The position numbers and the translations under genes are program-made. This document shows, piece by piece, positions 34,640-46,379 of a stretch of 64,000 bases of DNA; the stretch's first letter is position 1, and every line of letters starts with the position of its first letter. This stretch comes from Castor canadensis. Its lineage: Eukaryota > Chordata > Mammalia > Rodentia > Castoridae. The stretch covers positions 145,974,473-146,038,472 of the forward strand of contig NC_133389.1 of assembly GCF_047511655.1 (NCBI RefSeq). Direction: 5' to 3'. The notes beneath the pieces were generated by a model that saw only the letters and a list, made by a program, of their open reading frames with translations, searched no databases and was not told where the DNA came from.

Positions 34640-35375
34640 TAGTATCTCCCTCACTCAGTCTCTCAGTCATGCATATTTTGTTTTTCTCAAACAGCTCTAC
34701 CAAGAGTGAATTTTGGAATTGGCCTACTAGCAGCTTTTTCTTTGAATGGATTAACTGAAAGTTTGTCCCTCTTTGCATTATCTTCCAACGTTAAATGAAA
34801 TGCTTATATACTTTAAAAAAAATAGTACTTTCGAAAGACAAAAAATGCATTCCTGAAAATCTTCACAAATGCAATAGGAATATCTAAGAAAATTTAGTTA
34901 CTCGGGATAAGTAAAATCACAACTAATGATCTACTGCCAGAAAAAGAAAGTCTTTGATTAACACCAGATACCACTTAACTAAGCACTTTATGTTTACCCA
35001 TGATTGAGGAAGCACTTGCTTTCTCTTCATTAGACAGTTATTGGACTGCTAATGCTTTTATGAGCGCTAATTACTTTTTCTGACCTCTTCCCATCCATAA
35101 CTGTAGCCTAATTGCGTTTACTGAGGAAGTACATTACACAGTTGTTCATCATAAATTGACAGGACAATTTCCAGACTTCCTCAGCAGCTAGTCACAGAAC
35201 TACAATATCTGGCAAATAATACTAGAAATCTTAAATATCTACATTATTGAAAACTTTATTTTTCTGTTACATTGCTTATTTTTCTAAACTTTGATTCCTG
35301 TGCATTCAATAGCTTGCAAGATTACGTACATGCTTAAAGTTATATGAAAACAGCCCAATAACAGCTGTTATTAAT
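34640..35375. other. Unassigned sequence
   Basis: No gene or named repeat is recognised. Confidence 0.45.
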
Positions 35376-35377
35376 AT

Positions 35378-35558
35378 GAGAGATTTATTGAATTTCCAAT
35401 ATGTATCAGGCTTTAATTAAATAATTTACATACATTACCTTATTTCATCTCCACAAGAATTCTGAGACACGGTTTTATTTTACTGGAACTCTGAGAGATG
35501 AGTAAAGTGTCCAAAGCATACAAGTTAGGAAATGACAAACTCAGGATTCACAGTGACA
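35378..35558 (-). mobile_element. MIR SINE, reverse
   Basis: TTGAATTTCCAATATGTATCAGG, ATTACCTTATTTCATCTCCAC and CTGAGAGATGAGTAAAGTG track the reversed MIR consensus. Confidence 0.68.
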
Positions 35559-35824
35559 AACTTTTTTTAAATGACCACTAGGGTTTTGTTTTTGTTCTTT
35601 GGTGGTTTTTAGTTGTTAAATTAAAATATATTAACTTAAAAGGGAATATAAGCCAATGAAAAAAATCAGTTGATTGAAGATAAAAAAAAAAGTGTGGGAT
35701 TTTAACTACTAAAGAGGAGAAATTCATAGTGCTTATGCTACATAAACATAACAAATTAGCCCTCTGTATAGAATTAAATAAATGCATAACACCTGTAAAC
35801 AGGTTGTTAAGTTCCAAGTTCCAC

Positions 35825-36440
35825 AAAGGGCTTGTATCTAGAATTTATATCTTCTTAAGAAAAATCTCTGAACTCCATAATAAGAACCCAATTTTTAGAA
35901 ATTGGGCAAAAGATTTAAATCAACACTTCACTAAAGAAGATATACAGATAACAAGTAAGTGCACGGTAATAGGCTCAACCTCACTAGTCTTCAGGGAAAT
36001 GCAAAGTTAACCCATGAAAGGATGTGACTGGAAAGTTCCTAGAGTAACTAACATTTAAAACGATACCAAGGATACAGAAGTGGAACTTTTATTTGTGCAT
36101 TGCTGGGGTTGGAGGTTATAAAATGATACAGCTGTTTCAGAAAACTGTCTGGCAATGTCTTTCAAAAATAAGCATACATCTATCGTATAACCCAAAAACC
36201 TCCCAAAACAGGAGGGGGGGCAATAAATAGCTCCACAAGTGAATGGATAATAATGTGTTATTATATACCCACCATGGCATACAAACCTTTCCCATGGCAT
36301 CCTCCTTCCTCTCTCCAAAGCCCACAAAGTGTGGTAACATACCATCGTATAAGTATACCAAGCAATATGCACACAGCCTGAATGAAGTATTGGTAGGTCT
36401 ATCAGTATACTTCTTAAATATCTTGTCATAATAGAAAGGT
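35825..36440 (+). mobile_element. Old L1 ORF2 C-terminal fragment
   Basis: CTTGTATCTAGAATTTATATC, GAAATTGGGCAAAAGATTTAAATC, ACACTTCACTAAAGAAGATAT, AACCTCACTAGTC and ACAGAAGTGGAACTTTTATTTG follow L1 ORF2 order. Frame persists to 36010 and then breaks. A G run lies at 36212-36220. Confidence 0.78.
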
Positions 36441-36985
36441 TTAGTTAATAATAATGCAAAAAATGTTCTCTTGTCAATTTGTTGAGTGATAAGGTGTTAT
36501 TTCCTGCAATGTGGTGCCATCAGCACTATTTTGCATTATATACATTACAGGAAAGCTATTGTCTTTTATAGGAGGTATTCATGCTATATTTAAATATAAA
36601 GGTGACAGTAGAAATATATCTTAAATTTTTTGACCATTATAATTACTTTTGTTTTTTTCACAAAACTGGTGGATAGATATTATCAATGTGGAAGGCATAA
36701 CTTTTACAGATTAGGTTATTAATCGTAGGATAAATAAACAAAAATGAATTTGCATGGATGAATCTTATCTAATTGCAACTGGAAATATTTTTAGCAGAAT
36801 GTCATAGTAGGTAGCAATCTTCCTGGTATTCCAGAAGGTTGACAAACTCAAGTTAATTAAATTTCATGATATAACTGTGTCCTTGATGAATTCAACACAT
36901 GGTTGCATATAAAAAGAGTTCTTCCTAAAATTAGGATGACCAGAAAAAATAAGACATAGATGTTTTGTGATCAAAAATAATTAAT
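36441..36985. other. Unassigned sequence
   Basis: No gene or named repeat is recognised. Confidence 0.45.
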
Positions 36986-36989
36986 ATCC

Positions 36990-37133
36990 ACATATGGTAG
37001 AGCATACTTATAATTCCAGCACTCAGGAGGCAGAGGGGAAACACTGGTATTTTCCAGGTGAGGCTGGGCTACACAGTAAGTTTAAGGCTTGCCTGGACTA
37101 CTAAGTGAGACCTAGTTGCACAAAGAAAAAAAG
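36990..37133 (+). mobile_element. B1-like SINE
   Basis: ATATGGTAGAGCATACTTATAATTCC, AGCACTCAGGAGGCAGAGG and GGCTGGGCTACACAGTAAG have the B1 layout, ending in an A-rich tail. Confidence 0.83.
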
Positions 37134-37134
37134 T

Positions 37135-38000
37135 CACTAAGTTAAAATGCATACAAGTAGTTGTATTTGTAGGCATGGATCCAAATGCCAGGTTCTCTTT
37201 TAGATTATTAAACGTGAAGCAAAAATAATTTAGTTTGTCACTAAAGTGAGAACCTAAGAAATATCTAAAACATTCTCTTGGGAATAAAAATAAACCGTCA
37301 AAAAATTTTTAAAATGGTAATAATGAAAACTAAATATTGGCAATTGACAATACTAATAATACAGAATTAAAAGGGAGTTGACTGGTACATGCAAGAGGGA
37401 TCAAATATCAGGCCATGCCAATGGAACCTCTGAGGGAGAAACTATCAAGAAAAGTCTCGAAGGTCAAAACAAAGAACTCATACTACTTCTTCTGCCTGCT
37501 TTTTAATTCTGAGACATAGTAGTAATTAGAACTACTGAGATGCAAGAGTCAAAGATGGAAATAGGGCAAGGAAAGAAAAGGCAACAAGCAAAATGTGCCA
37601 GCTCAGCCTGGAGCTAGCAGAATCCACTTAGGTACTGAGTGCATGTTGTCCTAGAAGACTCTCAACTCATAGGTCTTTTCTGTCACATCCTTTCCATGTA
37701 GACCTCACAAGTAATCATCCAAGATGGAAACTTTTTGAGTAAAATGAGGCATTTAAACTAATTAAAATTACATAATTTTTGAAAAATTAATGATCAGCAA
37801 ATTATTTGCACTATATTGTAGGATTGTAAAATAGTACTTAAATAGCACTTCAAATAGTACTATACAAGTACTCTTTTTGATAAAGTTTTCTCAAGAATAA
37901 AAGTAACATGTACATGAAACAAAAAATTTTAAACTCATACTGAATATATGGACATTAAAAAATAACCAAAGCAGAAAAATGATTTTCATTTTAATCAGTT
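37135..38000. other. Unassigned sequence
   Basis: No gene or named repeat is recognised. Confidence 0.45.
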
Positions 38001-38004
38001 TTGT

Positions 38005-38205
38005 GTTTGGGTGGAACGAGGGCAGAGGGGTTGCACTTGCAAAGCCAGTACTCTACTGCTTGAGCCACACCTCCAGTCCCTTTAGATCTGGTTATTTTGG
38101 AGATGGGGGTCTCTCAAACTATTTGCCCAGGCTGGCCTCTAACTACAGTCCTCCCAATCTCAGCCTCCCATGTAGCTAAGATTACAGGTGTGAATGACTG
38201 ACACC
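38005..38205 (-). mobile_element. Dimeric SINE, reverse
   Basis: GTACTCTACTGCTTGAGCCAC with CTCCAGTCCC gives the reversed ID half. GGAGATGGGGGTCTCTCAAAC ... CAGCCTCCCATGTAGC ... GATTACAGGTGTG gives the 7SL-like half. The ID end is eroded. Confidence 0.82.
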
Positions 38206-38584
38206 AAGGCAGTCAGTTTTGTAAATAGTATTTGTCTCTACTACTAGGTCCTAGTGTTTTTCTGAAGAATATATTTATGATCTTATGATTTTTATCACTG
38301 TTTTCATGAAGTGCATTTTTCTTCAATATTTTGAAATTATTGACATCTAAAATGACTACTCGTCTATAGCCCATATTATTTTAAGAAATCTCTGTACAGG
38401 TGCTCAAATGCTTGGCAAACTCAGGATAATTTCTACTAAATAGGGTATATATTAATGGTAATTTTTTTATTGAAATGTGTGAATATTTCAACACAAGTAC
38501 TGCCTTTTTAGCTCAAAACGTGCCTTTCAAAATAACTTGTTAACTCTTCTTTAACAAGTATTTTTACAAGACAAATCTCATTAA
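38206..38584. other. Unassigned AT-rich sequence
   Basis: No gene or named repeat is recognised. Confidence 0.45.
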
Positions 38585-41500
38585 ATAAGTCTTCTCTAGC
38601 CATCCAAAACTGAACCAAGAAGATATAAATCACCTAAATAGATCTATGATAAGCAATGAAATTGAAGCAGCAATAAAGAATCTCCTAAAAAAGGAAAGTC
38701 CAGGACTTGACCGATTCACTACTGAATTCTTCCAAACCTTTAAAGTGAAACTAATACCAACAGTCCTCAAACTTTTCCATAAAATAGGGAAGGAACACTG
38801 CTAAACTCATTCTATGAAGCCAGTATTATACTAATCCCCAAACTGGACAAGAACACACACACAAAAAAGAGAATTTCAGGCCAATTTCTTTAATGAACTT
38901 AAGACGCAAAAGTCCTCAATAAAATACTGGCAAACCAAATTCAACAACATATCAAAAAGATCACACTCCATGATCAAGTCAATTTCATCCCAGGGATGGT
39001 TCAACATACACAAAGTATTAAAGGTAATATAGCTTATTAACAGACACAAAGACAAAAAACAACATGATCATCTCAATAAGATGCAGAAAAAAGCCTTTGA
39101 CAAAATCCAACATCCTTTCATGATAAAAGCTCTGATGAAACCAGGAATAGTTTCATATTATAAAGGCTATCTGTGACAAGCCTACAGCCAACATCATACT
39201 AAATGGGGAAAAACTGAAACCACATCATCTAAAGCCAGGAACAAGACAAGTGTATCCACTCTCTCCACTATAATTCATCACAGACTTGGAATTCCTAGCC
39301 AGAACAATAAGACAGAAAGAACAAGTAAAAGGAATTCAAATAGGAAAGAAAGAAGTCAAACTATTCCTGTTTGCAGATAATATGATTTTATACCTTAAAG
39401 GCCCAAGATACTCTACCAAAAAACTCCTAGACATCATAAACACCTTCAGAAAAGTAGCAGGATACAAAATCAATTGATAAAAATCAGTAGCCTTTCTATA
39501 TACCAACAATGAATTGACCAGAAATAAAGGAAAACAATTCCATTTACAATAGCCTCAAAAAAATCAAATACTTAGGAATAAACTTAACAGATGATATGAA
39601 TAACCTCTTGCATGAACTACAAACCATTAAAGAAAGAAATTGAAGAAGACTACAGAAGATAGAAAGATCGGCCATGCTTATGGATTGGCAGACTCAACAT
39701 TGTGAAAATGGCAAAATTACCAAAAGCAATCTACATGTTCAATGCAATCCACATCAAAATTCCAATGACAATCATCACAGACATTGAAAAGTCAACCCTA
39801 AAGTTCCTCTGGAAGCACAAAAGACCATGAATAGCCAAGAAAATAGTGAACAAAAAGAACAATACTGGTGGTATTACAATACCCAACTTCAAACTAAACT
39901 ATAGAGCCATAGCAATAAAAACAGCATAGTACTGGCAAAAAAAAAAAAAAAAAAAAAAGCAAACATAAAGAACAGTGGAACAGAATAGAAGACCCAGATG
40001 TGAATCCACACAGCTCTGCCCATCTGATTTTTTACAAAGACAACCAAAATATGCAATGGAGAAAAAACAGCCTCTTCAACAAAAGTTTCTTGGAAAAACT
40101 GGATATCTGCCTGCAGAAAACTGAAACTAGATCTATGTTTGTGACCCTATACAAGTATCAACTCAAAGTGGATTAAGGACCTTAATATAAAACATGAAAC
40201 TTTGAAACTAGTGCAGGAAAGAGCAGGGAATACACTGGAATTAATAGGCATAAGCAAGAACTTCCTAAATAGAGCTCAAAAGATTCAGCAACTAAGAGAA
40301 ATGATTGACAAGTGGGACTACATGAAACTAAAAAGTTTCAGCACAACAAAAGAAATGGTCACCAGATTGAAGAGGCCACCCACAGATAAATGAAAATCTT
40401 TGCCAGCTATAAATCAGGCAAGGGATTAATAGCCAGAATATACTCTGAGCTCAAAAAAAAACTCCCAAAAAATCAGTGACCCCAAGAGATAAGGGCAGAA
40501 CAGGTTCTGCCTGGAAGCAAGGGGGGATGGGGGGAGAGGGTGGGGGCAAGGGGCAGGGGGGAGAAATGACCCAAACAATATATGCACATGTGAATAAATG
40601 AATAAATACATCAGTGACCCAATAAAGAAATGGGGAAATGAACTTCCTTTTTCAAAGGAAGAAGTCCAAATGGCTAAAGAACACATGAAAAAATGTTCAC
40701 CATCCCTGGCCATAAAGGAAATGCAAACCAAAACCACACTAAGATTCCACCTCACTCTGGTTAGAATGGCTACCATCAAGAACACAAAACAACAACAAAT
40801 GTTGGCAAGGATGTAGGGGAAAAGGAACCCTCATACACTGCTGGTGGGAATGTAAATTAGAACAAACAGTATGGAGGTTCCTCAAAAAACCTAAATAATA
40901 AGAAGGAGAAGAATAAAACTACCATATGATTCAGCAATACCACTCCTCGGGACATATCCAAAGAAATGTAAGTCAGTTACAATAAAGACACCTGCACACC
41001 CATGTTTATTGCAGCACTATTCACAATAGCTAAGCTATGGAAACAGCCAAGATGCCCCACTACTAATGAATGGAATAAGAAAATGTGGTATTTATATACA
41101 ATGGAATTTTATTTAGCCACAAAGAAGAATGAAATCTTGTCATTTGCAGGTAAATGGATGGACTGAAGAAAGCATCTTAAGTGAAGTTAGTCAGGCTCAG
41201 AAAACCAAATGCCACATATTTTCTCTCATATGTGGAATATGGACCAAATACAAATACAAGCAATATTATGAAAAACAGGTTACACTAAGGGAGGTCACAT
41301 AGGACAGAAGGAGGGTAAAAGAAGGAAGTTAAGAAGGTGAATATGGTTGCTGTACTTCCTATACAAAAATGAATATAGAATTTTTAAAGCTGTTGAACGC
41401 ACCATAAGAAGGGGACTAAGGTAGAAAGGAGAAAAATAGAGGGGATGAACCAATTCAGGTTATAATATATATGGAAACGTCACCCTGTGTAGCTATCTTA

Positions 41501-41820
41501 AACAAACAAAACTCCATTTATTTGTTTATTTATTTATTTTTACATAAACAGAAATCAGGCAGGCAAAACAGGACCTGCCTGGGGTGGGTACTAGTGGGAA
41601 GGAGGAGGATATAAGGAAAGTGGGTCACAGGGTGAATATGGCGGAAATATTCTGTACCCATGTATGCAAATGGCAAAATGAGACCTGTTCAAACTATTCC
41701 AGGAACATGGAAGGGAGGTAAAGGAGAATGATGTAGGGGGTGAATTCAACTGTGATATATTATAAGAAATTTTGTAACTATTACAATATACCCCTAGCAC
41801 AATAATAAAAACAGAGTATA
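38585..41820 (+). mobile_element. 5'-truncated L1: ORF2 from the reverse transcriptase domain onward plus 3' UTR
   Basis: ORF2-derived text runs from CTGAACCAAGAAGATATAAATC through the reverse transcriptase domain to the C-terminal segment near 41090 (YTMEFYLATKKNEI). The catalytic box reads FADN at 39370-39381 (family form FADD), so the second Asp is lost, and frameshifts and stops break the frame repeatedly. An A tract fills 39937-39958. The 3' UTR runs from about 41230 with CAAAACAGGACCTGCCTGGGG, CCTGTTCAAACTATTCCAGG and AATATACCCCTAGCAC to an A-rich end. It shares its 3' end with the tail at 4422-4715. A separate L1 tail is inserted at 40483-40609. No ORF1 or 5' UTR is present. Confidence 0.93.
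40483..40609 (+). mobile_element. 127-bp L1 tail nested inside an L1, with 11-bp target duplication
   Basis: ATCAGTGACCC occurs at 40472-40482 and 40610-40620. Removing the insert and one copy restores the host L1 text across the junction. The insert has the palindrome GGCAGAACAGGTTCTGCC (40494-40511), a G-rich tract (about 40520-40562), GAAATGACCCAAACAATATATGC and an AATAAATGAATAAAT tail. It belongs to the same tail family as 6022-6507, 9681-10016 and 60582-60933. Confidence 0.92.
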
Positions 41821-41829
41821 AAAAATAAA

Positions 41830-44420
41830 ATAAAATTGATATGTTTTTAAGTCATCTCTTTAAGATTCTTTTAACACTTTGCCAAACTTGAATGCTGAAA
41901 AATCAAAGTCCTTCTCAGTTTCATTCCATTCTCGCATATAATTTAAATTTATCTAATTAAAAATAAACGCCCCATCAAAAGATTCTTCTCAAAAGTCTAG
42001 ATATCTCAATATGCAGTCATGCACTTTCAAACTTAAATATTATACTCCATTGGAGATCATAAATTAATTTGTTAGTCTGTAAGTTCAATGTCAGAAGATC
42101 TTATAGACTCTACAATTTGCTAAAAGTTTCAAATCTGCTGACATTTTGGGAGCTATGTTCATTTACTACATCAATTAAATTTATCATCTTTTTTGAAAGA
42201 ATTGAATTCAAACTTTAGGGCTTGTTTTGATAAAAATTTCTGTATCATTACAGTTAAAATTAAGTTAATTTGCAAAGAAATTCTCCAAAGATTGAATCAT
42301 TACTAAAATCCATTTGATGATGGAAAGTAAAAAGAAAAACATATATACTACCAGGTCACAATACTTTTTAAAATTCAAATTTAGTTATGTCACAAAAAAT
42401 TTTGCTTCCCTGCTTACATATCAAACTATTTACCAATTTTTATAACTATTGTTTCTGCTTTGATTGGTACAATTTCAGCTTCTATTGTATAGAATATTGT
42501 AACACAATCAGTTTCAGAGGATAAGTTTCTATTTAGTAAGAACACTGCTTTTATCATGACCCTCTACTCCAGAAAAACATGTCTGTGTGTTACCATGAAA
42601 AACAAATGGTTTTATCAATGATGTTAAATGTTTTAGCTGAATTTACGATAGCATTCATAGTAATGTCAGTTGTTTTTGGTTTTAACAGAATGCAGTTCCT
42701 AAGCTTTTCTTCGTCTTCTATGAATAGGGTATGAAACCTTTAGAGGAACAAATAAATAATTTTCTATTTGAAGTATCCAGTGGTAGAATATAAAAAAAGA
42801 ACTGATATCAGTTAACTGATTGCCAAGTTCTGCCAAGAGCTGACAGATAAAAACAATCAGTCTCATAGTTGTGCAAGAAAACTAAATCAAAAAGAGCAAA
42901 ATTAATTAGTAGTTAGTTGACACAAATAAAAGATTGTGATTTCCAAAGTGATATATAAAGTTATATTCAGCAGACTCATCTGTTAATCATGACCTACAGG
43001 CATAATCTTCTTAAAGGAATTACTAATTTTTAAGATAGATGTTAATATTTCTTCAGATTTTTACGCCATCAGTTATTTCACACTACATGTGCCTCCTCAG
43101 GCCAGCTATTAGATAGTAAATGCTTATATATATTTTGTAGAAATTATTCTTGAAAATCAGAAATTCATTACCATGTCATTTTAATGAACTGTGATTTTTT
43201 GATTTATTAAAAATTAAAAGTGCCACCAAATACCAAAATGTGTAAATTAGTTTAGATTTATAACCTACCATTGATGATAAAAACACCACAGAAGAGCCAT
43301 CAGATCGCTGTAGACACCCTTACAAGCAAGGCAGCTCAACCTCTCTCCAAACATTTTTCACAAACACCTGTGGTGAAACCTTCTTTCCCTCTGAACCCAG
43401 AGACTAATGATTACTTCATGAATTTCACAGGTCACAGCATAGACTACAATGCTGGTATCTGAAGAAGCTACCATCCACCACCTCCAGAAATGAGAAGGAA
43501 AAAGCTGTCTCCATTTCATATCCTAGTGCAGTCTGTTTGATCAACAGAGATACTCCCTGATATCCTCAAGCGGGAGGAGTCAGATGCATTATGTCCAAAA
43601 TGGGCCAGATTTTTGTTGGTTATCTATACATAGTTAATACGTATTAGTGAGAACTATGGTTACTGCACAAGTCAGCAGAATGTGAAAGTATCAAGGAGGA
43701 TGCACACCCTATCCCAGTTTATTTCAATGCAAATATTAATGATATAATACTTCATTTAAAATTTTAAAATCTATAACAAATGGTCAATCAGACAAGACAC
43801 AAGTACAACAGATATAAACTGAGACTAACCCTTTTCTTACGTGGTTCTCTAATAAAAGCTTAGGAGACCACAAGAGACTGCCATACCATTATATGCATGG
43901 AATATGTTTCCTCGTGCAGTCTACAAATGTTGTTAAACCCCCACTTTATTAAGGAGGGGTTTCTTCCTTTGGATAAGGCCATTCACTATGGCAGTCCAAG
44001 ACTTACTCTTCTCTAAGATATTCCCCCCAAAAGAAATGCTATGTTATGGAGGTAGAGAAGTGAAGACCATAGCAGTAACTCAGGAAATACTCCATAGGTA
44101 CACTAATTACGAGCAGCATCAAATTCCTTTTGGCAAACCTCTAAGTCTAAAAGAAGAAATTTCCTGAAAAATTTCAAATGAACAAATATACTCTTGCCTG
44201 CATACATTATTAAAACACAGATATTTGTTACAAAACACCAAATACTGATGCAGAATGTAAGTTCATAAATCTTTAGTTCTTATCAATGTTAAACCTTTTA
44301 CTACTAAGGTGATAAGAGCCTATGGTGAATTTTTAACTCACATTACCTATATTCCATCAAGATTCCATCAAAGTAGCTGAGAAATGTTTTAAACTGAAAA
44401 GGCAACATCCCAAAATTTGT
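41830..44420. other. Unassigned sequence
   Basis: No gene or named repeat is supportable. A 63-codon reading at 43271-43462 (KAAQPLSKHFSQTPVVKPSF and onward) looks somewhat protein-like, but I cannot match it to a family and the frame breaks at once. Confidence 0.4.
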
Positions 44421-44424
44421 GTGA

Positions 44425-44545
44425 TCATTCATTCAATAACAGCATGATAAGTTTCCTTCCTGGGCAAGACCTATTCTAAGGGTTTCAGGTACACTCTGAT
44501 GAATAAGATATAATTTTATCCAAGAGAGGTTTATATTCACCCTAA
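44425..44545 (-). mobile_element. L2 3' end, reverse (probable)
   Basis: CATTCATTCAATAACAGCATG, AGACCTATTCTAAGGGTTTCAGG and CTGATGAATAAGATATAA resemble the reversed L2 3' end. Confidence 0.45.
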
Positions 44546-45270
44546 GAATTTATAGCAGCACTTTAAATCAGTCAGAGCCCTGTTAGCACATAAACTTCTT
44601 TGGTAGGCGTCAAAACAAATAAGTTCTACCAAGCTCTATATATGAGCAGTAAACAATCTGAAAATGAAATTAAGAACATTCTGTGCAGTTTTTATCATGA
44701 ATAAAAGAGCTCACAACTCTTTTTAACCATTGAAGTTTTACATTTATCTTAATATTCTGGTAAGAAATACAGAATCACCTTAGCTAGGAGTTTAAAAGGG
44801 TAATAATATCTCACATTAGCCAAGATCGCCATTACATTGTCAGTGCAAAGACACTGTGCACTTGTTGGTGTTAAAAGTGTCTCAATAGCCCTCTTGCTAT
44901 GTAGAAAGGCAAATTACCACTTTCTGAAAAATCCAGAATATCATAACAGCTAAAGCAATAATTCATGAAACCCTATTTGCAGAAGAGAACAGCAACAGAA
45001 CAACATAATGTCCTACAATTACAAAAGAAAAACAAGCTTACAAATTGTCAAACTATCTTTCCTACCTCTAAAATAGTTTACTACATCAGATGAGAGTAAC
45101 ATCAACCAGTAACAAAAAACTAAACTGTGCTAATACATAGCATTCAACCTCCACAGCTTACCCCACAGTTTTCCGCCATTTTAGTTAAGAGTTATCTTAT
45201 GACATACAAAAAAAAATTGATGAAATTTTACTGGGAAGTTTGAAAAAATATTGTTAATTTCATAAAATAT
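44546..45270. other. Unassigned sequence
   Basis: No gene or named repeat is recognised. Confidence 0.45.
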
Positions 45271-45282
45271 TTGAAACAATTT

Positions 45283-45467
45283 TTTTTGCAGTACTGGGAT
45301 TTGAACTCAGGGCCTACATCTTGCACCATTCCATCAGCCCTTTTGTGTGTTGGGTGTTTTCAAGATAGTGTCTCACTATTTGTCCAGGGTGGCTTCAAAC
45401 CACAATTCTCCTGTTCTCTGCCTATTGAGTAGCTAGGATTGCAGGAGTGAGTCAACCACACCCAGCC
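45283..45467 (-). mobile_element. Dimeric SINE, reverse, with internally deleted ID half
   Basis: GCAGTACTGGGATTTGAACTC runs to GGGCCTACATCTTGCACC, skipping the GCCTAGCAAGC part. Then comes a 7SL-like half (AGATAGTGTCTCACTATTTG ... GGATTGCAGGAGTGAGTC). TTGAAACAATTTT (from 45271) and TTGAAACAAAATTT (from 45468) look like its target duplication. It lies just past the VBP1 retrocopy and may sit in its 3' UTR part. Confidence 0.87.
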
Positions 45468-45634
45468 TTGAAACAAAATTTGTTTTTATAAATAAATGAA
45501 AACTATTTATCAATTTTTAAGGTTTTAATCATTCTCGCTGTTAAAAAATCAAAGTAATGACAATCTTTAAGGATAAATGCTAGAGTACTTACAATCACAT
45601 TTTTGGAAAACAACCACATTTTTAACAGTCACCA

Positions 45635-46314
45635 TTATGTTTTGTTCTTGGTAGAATCATCTTTGTTTCCTCTTTTTACAGCCCAATTATAACCCTGGCC
45701 ATTTTGACTTCTGGAGTAGTAAATTGATCTTGAAAGGACTGGTGAGGGGATTCAAGTGGTAGAGTACCTCCTACCAAGCATGAGGCCCTGAGTTCAAACA
45801 CTATTACCACCAAAAAAAAAAAAATGATATGTAAATTGACTTTGAAGAAAGTCAAAGTCTTCCTTAAGAGAATCAAGATTCTTTGTGGCAGTAGAGAAAT
45901 TATTTTCCAGCAGAGCCTGAGCTTCACCAATACCACGTTCAAGCATTGCATTACGTCCAACCACAGACACACTTGATCAGTGGAGGAACCAAAGCTTAGC
46001 AGTACGGGTTATCTGCCAGTAAGTATCTGATCTCCAGCAAATTGCTGGACTATTTTATTCTTCTGCATGTATTTTACAAGTCTGCTTAATTTCAGGAATC
46101 TGACCTCAGCCTCCTTTTCTTTTAAGCAAGGTTGAGTTCCACAAACTTATTCTGAAACTGGTCAGCCTCCTTCTTTACAGGCAGTCTCATTCCCAGGCTG
46201 TTTCATAAAGGAATCTACATCTTCCATAAGCACAGCCCCAAGAATCCCCATGTGAAGCTGCCAGTTCCCTACAGTCACTTCTCCTGTTCCACAACCATCC
46301 TTAATAACTGCCAC
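45635..46314 (-). pseudogene. VBP1: Processed pseudogene of VBP1 (prefoldin subunit 3)
   Basis: Prefoldin subunit 3 is part of the cytosolic hexamer that hands unfolded actin and tubulin to the CCT chaperonin; this is a dead copy of its mRNA. Reading the reverse strand from 46314, recognisable segments appear in parent order: an N-terminal stretch beginning VAVIKDG (GTG replaces ATG), EDVDSFMKQPGNETA, ELNLA with a stop, KYMQK, then TDQVCLWL, EAQALLEN, STATKNLDSLKEDFDF, and DQFTTPEVKMARV. The parent stop is kept at 45635-45637. Without the SINE at 45736-45830 and its duplicate target, about 570 nt remain, against just under 600 for a family length near 197 codons. There are no introns, several frameshifts and stops, and small deletions in the middle. 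The 98-codon reading at 45676-45972 is a mixture of this copy and the inserted SINE. Confidence 0.88.
45736..45830 (+). mobile_element. ID-type SINE inserted in the VBP1 pseudogene
   Basis: GGATTCAAGTGGTAGAGTACC, CAAGCATGAGGCCCTGAG and an A13 tail define it. GTAAATTGATCTTGAA (45719-45734) and GTAAATTGACTTTGAA (45831-45846) are the duplicated target, and both translate the same pseudogene segment (FQDQFT/FKVNLH region). The SINE is younger than the retrocopy. Confidence 0.92.
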
Positions 46315-46379
46315 TTTGAGCAAGCTTGGAAGATTCACTTTTGATATGACTGCAATTCTTCCCCAGTGACTTACAGATT

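Noticed and set aside
39286..40393. Forward readings in the L1 as a functional reverse transcriptase
   Set aside because: The catalytic box reads FADN, frames are broken many times, and there is no ORF1 or 5' UTR.
43271..43462. 63-codon reading considered as a decayed retrocopy
   Set aside because: The text looks protein-like but I could not match it to a family, found no A tail and no flanking duplication, and the frame breaks right after.
43935..43962. AAACCCC...GGGGTTT hairpin as a terminator or telomere-like element
   Set aside because: Arms of only 7 bases with a 14-base loop in mammalian DNA; expected by chance.
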